Below, in pieces: positions 18,018 to 23,560 of a stretch of 23,560 bases of DNA. This stretch comes from Haplomitrium mnioides (Eukaryota > Marchantiophyta > Haplomitriopsida > Calobryales). The stretch is taken from contig JBNGIS010022889.1 in NCBI GenBank assembly GCA_049999725.1, positions 20,482-44,041 on the forward strand, given 5' to 3'. The translations under genes and the position numbers were made by a program. The first letter of the stretch is position 1; every line of letters begins with the position of its first letter. The notes beneath the pieces are model-generated. The model was not told the DNA's origin, did no database searches, and saw only the letters and a program-made list of their open reading frames with translations.

Positions 18018-19728
18018 TTAGTCACTTGTCTCGACTTCTTCGGATTTAGCTTCAAAAGATTCATCAAGGTTTGTTTGATCTGTCTTAGTGTTAATGACAG
18101 TGATTGAATCTCTTTGAAACATTTCAAGATTGATGGCTTTTTGTCTTTTGTACTCAAGTAGATTTACTTTAATGGTAGTTAGAGTGGTTTTACTCAATTG
18201 GTTTTTTTTTGTAAAAAGAAAATCAAAAGATAGAATCATGATTTGTGTCACATCAAGTACATCAATATGTAATTTGGATTTGCATTTCCCTTTTGTTGCT
18301 GCTATTTTTTCTGGGAAGTATTGTCCAAAAAATGCATCCTCAACCTCACAAGAAAACCATTGAACACGTACTCGTTTCGAGTTTGGGGGATCTTCCTTAT
18401 CAAATGACAAAACTTTGAGAACTTTGGCAACCCAAAATGGTCTTCCTTTTGGATCCAGAGATGCAACAACACATATAAACATCCTAGCTTTCATCTCATG
18501 TAGATTGCCAAATTTATGCCCGTATTGAGTATTGTGCAAAAGAGTCCCTTCTCACAACCTAGGTGCTCCAAAATAAATTGCTCGACGTGTAGAAAGTATT
18601 TGTTGTATTAGAGTATCTTCTTCTTTCTGTTGAGCATCAAGCTGAGAGCCTAGACAAACATTTTGAGAATCATTACAAGTGTTTGACAGTTGTGAAGGTA
18701 GAAAGGTAAATTCTGCTTCGAGTCCTCGTCTTTTTTTTTCAAGGATGTAAGCTGCAATCTCTTGTTGGGCAAGAAAAAAGTCATTCCACCATTGAATATT
18801 AGAATCTGTAAAGAACTTGTAGCAGTTCTCACTTATGTTGTTCCTTATTGGAAACACTACTTTCTCGACATCCACTTCTCTTTCTTCCTTTTGAGATTGT
18901 TTGATTTCAGAATATGCCTTGAGAGGAACCAACATTGAACTCAAATTTTCTCTGCCCATTTCAAGTAGGCACTTGAGTTGACAAATACCATCCATAGGTA
19001 ACCAAAATTCATATGTTGAAAACTGTTTGCTCCAAATCTTTGCCTTGGAATTATTTAAATAGAACTTGAATTATTGATAAAAGTAATATCATATATCTTT
19101 TGAACTAGAGAGGGAAGTTGATGCACAAATATTTTGAAATCCCAAGTTTCCAACAAAATAATCACTTGAGGTTTAGGATTATAGGATAATTAAAGCGCCT
19201 CGTTAAGACTTGTAATCGTGAAAGCTTTGACATGTTTAAAATGTTTCAAGAATTGGCTAAACATTTGATTGATTTGACCATGAGTATCACCAACCATGAG
19301 AAATGCCACCTTGATTTTTCGAAAAACATTCTTGGCAAAAAGGAGACTAAGATATCCAAACATGATAGAATTCTTATTCTCTCGTGTCATGTTGTCCAAC
19401 TGAAGATACAAAGTTGGAGGCAACGGGCCTTCAAAGTCACATAATATTTTTTTTCTCAAGTTTTCGTACATTAAGAAGACCCTCGAAGAAAGAGCATGAT
19501 TGAATATTAAGGCACCAACAACATGCACACCTACCAAACAATCTTTATCAATGTTTTTTGGCAGCGAGGGCGAGTGTGGAATAGTAGTTTTCTTCTGATC
19601 CATTCCATCAAGGACAATTCCCAAATACTTTTGACCATTGGTATAATATTTTCTTTGATGGTTTGCAAGTTTTGTTCTTTCTTTCATTTGTTGGTCACCA
19701 TGAAGAAATAGTTGGCAATTATGTTTGA
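18018..19728 (-). pseudogene. DUF7869-like protein gene, last exon (C-terminal half), decayed
   Basis: I recognise the domain called DUF7869, found in multi-copy proteins of several plant and other eukaryotic genomes; its biochemical function is unknown to me. Key blocks on the minus strand are KERTKLANHQRKYY, YLGIVLDGMDQKKTTIP, PTLYLQLDNMTRENKNS and FLMVGDTHGQINQMFSQFLK (about 19670-19230). The last corresponds to a V-G-H-T-H-x-x-I-D-x-x-F-S signature in relatives as I remember them, here with His to Asp and Asp to Asn changes. After a stop at 19190 the reading continues in other frames through KIWSKQFSTYEFWLP and the 18995-18552 frame to a C-terminal block GRPFWVAKVLKVLS...VRVQWFSCEVEDAFFGQYFPE (18539-18018), like a small chromatin-reader-type beta fold. 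Three or more frame breaks indicate a pseudogene. Exon start is set by the acceptor at 19729-19730. Confidence 0.7.
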
Positions 19729-20451
19729 CTGTATCATCACAAAGCACAAAGGACATAAAAGTAGTTCAGTAAAATATATGTCAATACTTGTAACTTCAAA
19801 ACACAACCTCATATGTTAAAAACATTTACGTCATCTTAAACAAATGTTTTGATTCATAGAAGTGAAAAATTTGTCAAAGATTAAAAATAAACTTTAGGTA
19901 ATTTGAAAAAAAAAGGAAAATCTATTTTACTTAAAATAAACAAAGGTTTGAAAAGGAGAAAAACAAGATTTGCAAACAAAGGATACCAGAACACATCCTC
20001 TGAGCATTTAGGATGAGTGAAGACAACAACTAATCATATACGCGCATAAGACCAATACAACAACACCAATATCATGGCTTGTTGTGACTATTATCGTGAC
20101 TGGTTTTAAAAGAAACAAGAACAAATCCTATGTGTGGATAGGACTTGCAAACAACAAAAACAATTCTTGCTATTTTTTTTATTTTTTTTTGCAAAGGCTC
20201 TTGACTTAAAGGAACAAAAACAAAACTTGTTGCTAGGCTAAGGTCACCACCAAGAATGAGATTCATTTTTTCGCTTTATTTGAGTATAGAAAAGGTTAAA
20301 ATTGAAACTTAAAACAACATACTCTATGCAAACATAGACACTCTTCTCACAACTCAACTTGCTAAGAACTATTCAACTCAAATCTTATTTGTAGAATAAC
20401 TTAGCAAGAATAGATTAACCAAATGTGTCAAAAGAGAAGAAAATTTGCTAC
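19729..20451 (-). other. Intron of the DUF7869-like gene (723 bp)
   Basis: On the minus strand the donor GACAAAG|GTAGCA (20452/20451) and the acceptor GATACAG|TCAAAC (19729/19728, preceded by a T-rich tract) join in frame to read LESDK-VKHNCQLFLH. The segment between is AT-rich, lacks family motifs and contains four copies of the palindromic motif. The upstream conserved block needs one base of correction in an A8 run (20471-20478) to meet this frame. Confidence 0.6.
19997..20337. repeat. Intronic cluster of CCTATGCGCGCATAGG-like palindromes
   Basis: Copies at 19997-20012 (cctctgagcatttagg, weak), 20035-20051 (catatacgcgcataaga), 20127-20142 (cctatgtgtggatagg) and 20324-20337 (ctatgcaaacatag). 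All lie in the predicted intron. Confidence 0.7.
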
Positions 20452-21780
20452 CTTTGTCGGACTCCAAGACTTTTTTTTCGCAAAGATTTTATTTCTTCGC
20501 ATGTTTCATAAACAACAAATCTATTGCATTTTGGAGTTTTACATTTGGAAAATGAGTTCTCCAATGTTTTTGGGGATATTTCTCTTTCAAATAAGTTGTG
20601 TAGTAGTCATAAACTTCCCATTTTGCAAAATTATTGAGCAAGCTATAAACTTTGTGAGTGGGCATTCTCTCGAAGTGTCATTGGAAAAAATTGTCCATCC
20701 ACTGACACATGAAAACTCCTTTAGTAAATAGTTCTCTTTTTCCAAAAATGCCTCAAGGATCTGCGTTTTTGAGATTTTGAATCCTTTGGATTCTATCATT
20801 TCCTACTGTTAATATTAATTTAAAGGCTCTTCAATAGACAAAGGTACTGCCAAGTAGAGCAAATTGATTGTCAACATGAGAGTCTTTTCTTGGTATTCTC
20901 CACTGCATTGTGATATCTCGATTCTTCATGGTTTGTCGAAAGTATGTTTCTCTCACATTTTTCAAAAAATTTGTCTTGCACAACGACAAGACATTATTTC
21001 GACATCAAGAAATTCTCTTCAATTTGGAGATTGACATTGGATTGAGCTTTTTCTTCACAAAGGTCTCGTCATGATGGACTTTATGCAAAGAATTTTCATG
21101 TAAGGTGTTTGCATGTTTGGGTTTTGGCCCTAACAAAGAATTCTTATGTTGGTTGGACGATTGGGTCCATAGGCGAATCCAACAATAGGAGATATTTTAT
21201 CTTGAAGATCTTGATCATCATCATAAATAGTGTTTTTTCTGTCGCAAAATATTTTCAAGAGATGAGGTTCTTCTTGGGGATTGAGAGAACTGCACCATTC
21301 CGAAACAGAATCTTGATCAATATCTTGATTAGAAGGAAATTTTTTTTGTAACAAAATTGGTGCTCTTGGTGATCCAAAGAAATGTTGATTGATTGAGACT
21401 TTTTGCTAGAATGGTTTCCCAAATTGTCAACTCATGACTCCTTTAAAATAATTTGGTTTGTTTCAGATGTCCCAATCTCCTTGCAAGGTGCAACTTGAAA
21501 CAAAATCACTCGCTGTTTGAGTGGTGCTATCGGGGACATGGGTTCATCTCCAAAATTAAAATTGTCCACAGATTGTATGAAAAACACACATTAATCATGA
21601 ATATCGAGGTCTCCCTCAGATGAGGACGAAGAAAGGTCTACAATCGTTTGGAATTTCTGTGTTGAACCTTTTTTTGATTATTTGTTGGAATACTCAGAAG
21701 AAAGATTCAACTTCGACCGCTTGAAGGGCAACAAAGATCTTGTGTTGGATGAAGTTTGTTTCTTTAATTCTCAACAATCA
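20452..21780 (-). pseudogene. DUF7869-like protein gene, N-terminal half, decayed
   Basis: Minus-strand blocks in order, in shifting frames with stops: a Ser/Lys-rich segment (KKQTSSNTRSLLPFKRSK, then IVDLSSSSEGDLDIHD, about 21760-21600); SVSEWCSSLNPQEEPHLL (within 21354-21130); ISKLKRIS, CRNNVLSLCKTNFLKNVRET and FRQTMKNRDI (about 21030-20920); FALLGSTFVY, stop, RAFKLILTVGNDRIQRIQ (about 20870-20780); HFERMPTHKVYSLL and WEVYDYYTTYLKEKYP (about 20690-20570); and KTPKCNRFVVYETCEEIKS (about 20541-20485). The order (Cys-rich start, F-x-L-x-G-x-x-V-C/Y-x-x-AF block, MP-x-x-x-x-x-x-L block, K-C-x-x-F-x-x-x-x-x-C block) matches my recollection of the region before the DUF7869 core. All frames lead into the intron donor at 20452. 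This is a recognition-based assignment, without alignment. Confidence 0.5.
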
Positions 21781-21829
21781 CTGGGTTCTTTATTTGATCC
21801 TTTTGCTCACAAGTTGTTCACTCGTTAAT

Positions 21830-21904
21830 CTTATGCGTACATTGGATTCACTCCTTGACCCTATAAGTGCATAGGGTTGAGTCTGTGATCCTATGCGCAC
21901 ATGG
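21830..21904. repeat. Upstream cluster of three CCTATGCGCGCATAGG-like palindromes
   Basis: Copies at 21830-21845 (cttatgcgtacattgg), 21859-21876 (ccctataagtgcataggg) and 21890-21904 (cctatgcgcacatgg), spaced about 30 bp. In one minus frame they read HVRIGS, YALIGS and NVRIRL with four-residue spacers, so they could be a decoded repeat or lie in a small intron. Confidence 0.8.
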
Positions 21905-21911
21905 AGTTCAC

Positions 21912-22113
21912 CTTCTTGATCTTTTTGAATCAACAAAAGCCATCTTTTTCCCCAATATACTTGCCATCAAGCTTGACGCTTTTGGTGCTCCATCTCTTAC
22001 CTCCAAATAATTGTTGTTTGAACAAATCTCAACTTGTTTGTCAAAATTAACACTTTTTGTGAAGATGAATCTTGGAATTCTAACTTCTCCTTGCCTTTAG
22101 AAACTCCAGCCAT
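21912..22113 (-). pseudogene. Possible first exon of the DUF7869-like gene
   Basis: An ATG at 22113 begins MAGVSKGKEKLEFQDSSSQK. One frameshift later the reading continues as EICSNNNYLEVRDGAPKASS and then ILGKKMAFVDSKRSRR, ending at a donor-like AGAAG|GTGAAC (21912/21911). The Lys/Ser-rich composition and position 5' to the family blocks suggest the protein N-terminus. A different donor, TTTGGAG|GTAAGAG (near 22003), also exists, so the exon end is uncertain. I do not recognise a domain in it. Confidence 0.35.
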
Positions 22114-22416
22114 TAAAAACGCTCACTAAAAGTCAAGTACTTCAAGAAACTATTTTAACAAATATTGTGAACCTCTTATGGCCCATCTAAAAGATGTGTT
22201 TTTCAAAATGTTTTGCAAAACAACAAAATTGGGAACTTTTTGTGAAGAAAATGAAAAAAAATTTGGAAAGATGAAAACGAGTGATGCTTTATTCACTAAC
22301 TTATTTTTTTGCACCACACGAACCTACATGTCAAGAGCTCTGCGATCAATTCTTGGCAAGAAAATGCAATTTTTGAAATTAAGCTATAAAATGAGCATGA
22401 GTGGAAAGTTTCTTTC
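22114..22416. other. Flank between the DUF7869-like gene and the Copia-2 LTR
   Basis: About 300 bp of AT-rich sequence in the position of a promoter or 5' untranslated region for the minus-strand gene. No TATA box is convincing. The plus-strand open frame 22178-22459 crosses the LTR border, so it is not a gene. The 5 bp beside the LTR (22412-22416, ctttc) are the expected target-site duplication copy. Confidence 0.4.
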
Positions 22417-22486
22417 TGTTGAAAGGCATGGGTGTATACTCCGTGGATCGATAGAATAAAAGCATCATCGGTTTACTCCTTAGGTC

Positions 22487-22500
22487 CCCTATATATAGGG
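22487..22500 (-). promoter_or_regulatory. TATA-like palindrome in the Copia-2 LTR
   Basis: CCCTATATATAGGG reads the same on both strands and is a strong TATA-box candidate near the middle of the LTR. In a 3' LTR it could in principle start transcription toward the DUF7869-like gene, which lies downstream on the same strand. Confidence 0.5.
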
Positions 22501-22504
22501 TACA

Positions 22505-22546
22505 TGGTAGTGACTAACCCTAGAATGGTAGTGACTAACCCTAGAA
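22505..22546. repeat. Perfect 21-bp tandem duplication in the Copia-2 LTR
   Basis: Two identical 21-bp units, 22505-22525 and 22526-22546, starting tggtagtgactaaccc. In the minus-strand transcript sense they lie between the LTR start and the TATA-like palindrome, where enhancer repeats are typical. Confidence 0.95.
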
Positions 22547-22564
22547 TAGAGCTATCTCCTAACA

Positions 22565-22576
22565 CTCCCCCTTGGC
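22565..22576 (-). other. Polypurine tract of Copia-2
   Basis: The minus strand reads GCCAAGGGGGAG immediately before the LTR TGTTAG. Plus-strand DNA synthesis normally starts at such a purine tract, and the position fits exactly. Confidence 0.8.
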
Positions 22577-22992
22577 TGCCCTCTTTTATCTAATGGGGCA
22601 GCCACATCTGAATGTCTATTTCTAGGTGTTTGTATGTTGGTACCCTTCTCGTGTGACCTCATTAAAACCCTTCTGCTTTCTTCTAAGGGAAAGAGTATCA
22701 CCACGAATTACAAGTGGGTCCAAACTGAGAAAATGTAATCAGAACTGTAACTGTGAGTAAATCATATATAGGACTGTCATATAAGTGCTAAAAGTAACAC
22801 ATGACAATTTGTAGAGAGAGTCGATGTCGAATTCGAGAGTTGCGGCAGCTTCTTTGAGTTTTGGTCGTTTTGTCGTGTAATCCCTTTAATCTTCTTCATC
22901 CATCTGCAGACCTGTGTGACAGAGTATATACTTGCCAATAAAACAGATTTTAAGTACCTGTGATCAAAAATAATCCATTGGTTTGAAGCATT
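22577..22992 (-). other. Copia-2 sequence between the pol stop and the polypurine tract
   Basis: About 415 bp without a reading frame of note between the pol stop codon (22993-22995) and the polypurine tract. Nothing suggests an extra envelope-like gene. Confidence 0.5.
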
Positions 22993-23560
22993 TCAGCTTT
23001 CTTTACGTAATAACTCCGAAAGTCTTCTAAGTCCAATACCGTATGAATGCTCCTTATGAAGAGCTGGTGGCAGTGGCTTTGTGAAGAGGTCTGCTCTGTT
23101 CTCATGGCTTGGGATCCACTCTACAGTGATCTGATCTCCATGTTGCTCATGAGTGTAGAAGAATTTAGGCGCGATATGTTTAATTCGATCGCCTTTGATA
23201 AAACCTTGTGCGATTTGGTCTACACATGGTCTATTGTCCTCATATATAATTGTGGGTGCCTTGAGTAGAGGCTGACCTGTATGCAGGTTGATGTGGTCAA
23301 TCAGTTGTCTCAGCCATATGCATTCTCTTGTTGCTTCGTAAAGAGCAATAATTTCAGCATGGTTCGACGATGTCGCCGTAAGAGTTTGCTTTGTGCTTTT
23401 CCAAGAGATGGCTGTTGTTCCTTTGAGGAACACATACCCTGTTTGGGATTTTGCATCCTGGGGGTCTGATAAGTACCCTGCATCAGCAAATCCTCTCAAG
23501 GTATTGTCAGAATCTTTGGGAAAGAAAAGTCCCATATCGTACGTACCTTTTAGGTAGCGA
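22993..23560 (-). CDS. Copia-2 pol C-terminus: RNase H (partial, N-terminal side beyond the window)
   Basis: The frame is open from the right edge to a TGA at 22995-22993, about 189 codons. It begins RYLKGTYDMGLFFPK, the usual copia lead into RNase H. The fold follows: GFADAGYLSDPQDAKSQTGY (first Asp, Ser-x-Thr-Gly-Tyr), then AISWKSTKQ, SSNHAEIIALYEATRECIWL (Glu; active relatives mostly have S-S-T/A-E-A-E-Y), IIYEDNRPCV (Asp-Asn), and ENRADLFTKPLP (the terminal ADxxTK signature). It ends LRRLSELLRKES, typical for plant copia pol. All expected acidic residues are visible. Whether the whole polyprotein is intact cannot be judged here. Confidence 0.9.
   Translation of the reverse strand, partial: RYLKGTYDMGLFFPKDSDNTLRGFADAGYLSDPQDAKSQTGYVFLKGTTAISWKSTKQTLTATSSNHAEIIALYEATRECIWLRQLIDHINLHTGQPLLKAPTIIYEDNRPCVDQIAQGFIKGDRIKHIAPKFFYTHEQHGDQITVEWIPSHENRADLFTKPLPPALHKEHSYGIGLRRLSELLRKES

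Larger units (their letters stand above)
22417..22564 (-). repeat. 3' LTR of Copia-2 (148 bp)
   Basis: On the minus strand it starts TGTTAGGAG directly after the polypurine tract and ends CCTTTCAACA, giving TGTT/AACA inverted ends. It contains the self-complementary TATA-like CCCTATATATAGGG (22487-22500) and a perfect 21-bp tandem duplication. The length is short for an LTR. The 5' partner is outside the window. Confidence 0.8.
22417..23560 (-). mobile_element. Copia-2: Ty1/copia retrotransposon, 3' end, runs off the right edge
   Basis: Minus-strand element showing, from the edge inward, RNase H with an open frame, about 410 bp of 3' noncoding sequence, a polypurine tract and a 148-bp LTR. 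RNase H being the last pol domain is diagnostic of copia order. It is better preserved than the other elements in the window and so probably younger. It lies about 300 bp from the putative start of the DUF7869-like gene. Confidence 0.85.

Noticed and set aside
20423-20731. 102-codon plus-strand frame
   Set aside because: It is antisense to the MPTHK and CNRFVVYETC blocks of the DUF7869-like gene; Phe-rich composition reflects A-rich codons of the opposite strand.

Overview
The window reads as a plant nuclear genome segment filled with decayed, nested transposable elements. Evidence is the Ty1/copia and Ty3/gypsy retrotransposons with initiator-Met-tRNA type primer sites, one spliced-looking multi-copy gene remnant, AT-rich introns, and no bacterial gene organisation. 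I saw no rRNA, tRNA or CRISPR. The mix (very degraded gypsy elements plus a DUF7869-like gene) would suit a large-genome land plant such as a fern, lycophyte, bryophyte or gymnosperm, but I cannot name the species. No gene in the window looks fully intact. The best-preserved reading frame is the copia RNase H at the right edge.

Layout. (1) 1-4941, minus strand: Copia-1, cut by the left edge, with a 1.2 kb 5' LTR (3747-4941), primer-binding site, leader, gag, zinc knuckle, protease and the start of integrase. Its pol is interrupted by a foreign insertion that contains a 100-N assembly gap. (2) 4942-7932, minus strand: Gypsy-A, an old element (gag zinc knuckle, protease linker, reverse transcriptase, RNase H). 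Copia-1 inserted into its RNase H and Gypsy-B inserted into its gag. (3) 7933-12566, plus strand: Gypsy-B, with a 611-bp LTR, primer site, leader, gag, protease, RT, RNase H and integrase, broken by stops and frameshifts. Its integrase is cut by a second insertion that starts with the same 19 bp as the insertion in Copia-1. (4) About 12567-16980: insertion and unassigned repetitive sequence, including an approximately 800-bp pyrimidine-rich tract. (5) 18018-22113, minus strand: a decayed split gene of the DUF7869-like family, with one well-supported 723-bp intron and a second possible one. Copies of a self-complementary motif close to CCTATGCGCGCATAGG lie in its introns and 3' flank. (6) 22417-23560, minus strand: Copia-2, with a 148-bp 3' LTR, polypurine tract and open RNase H frame running off the right edge.

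The genes do not form a pathway. The retroelement genes once worked as gag-pol polyproteins in cis. The two observations I consider most worth pursuing are the shared terminus of an unclassified insertion family and the palindromic motif associated with the DUF7869-like gene.
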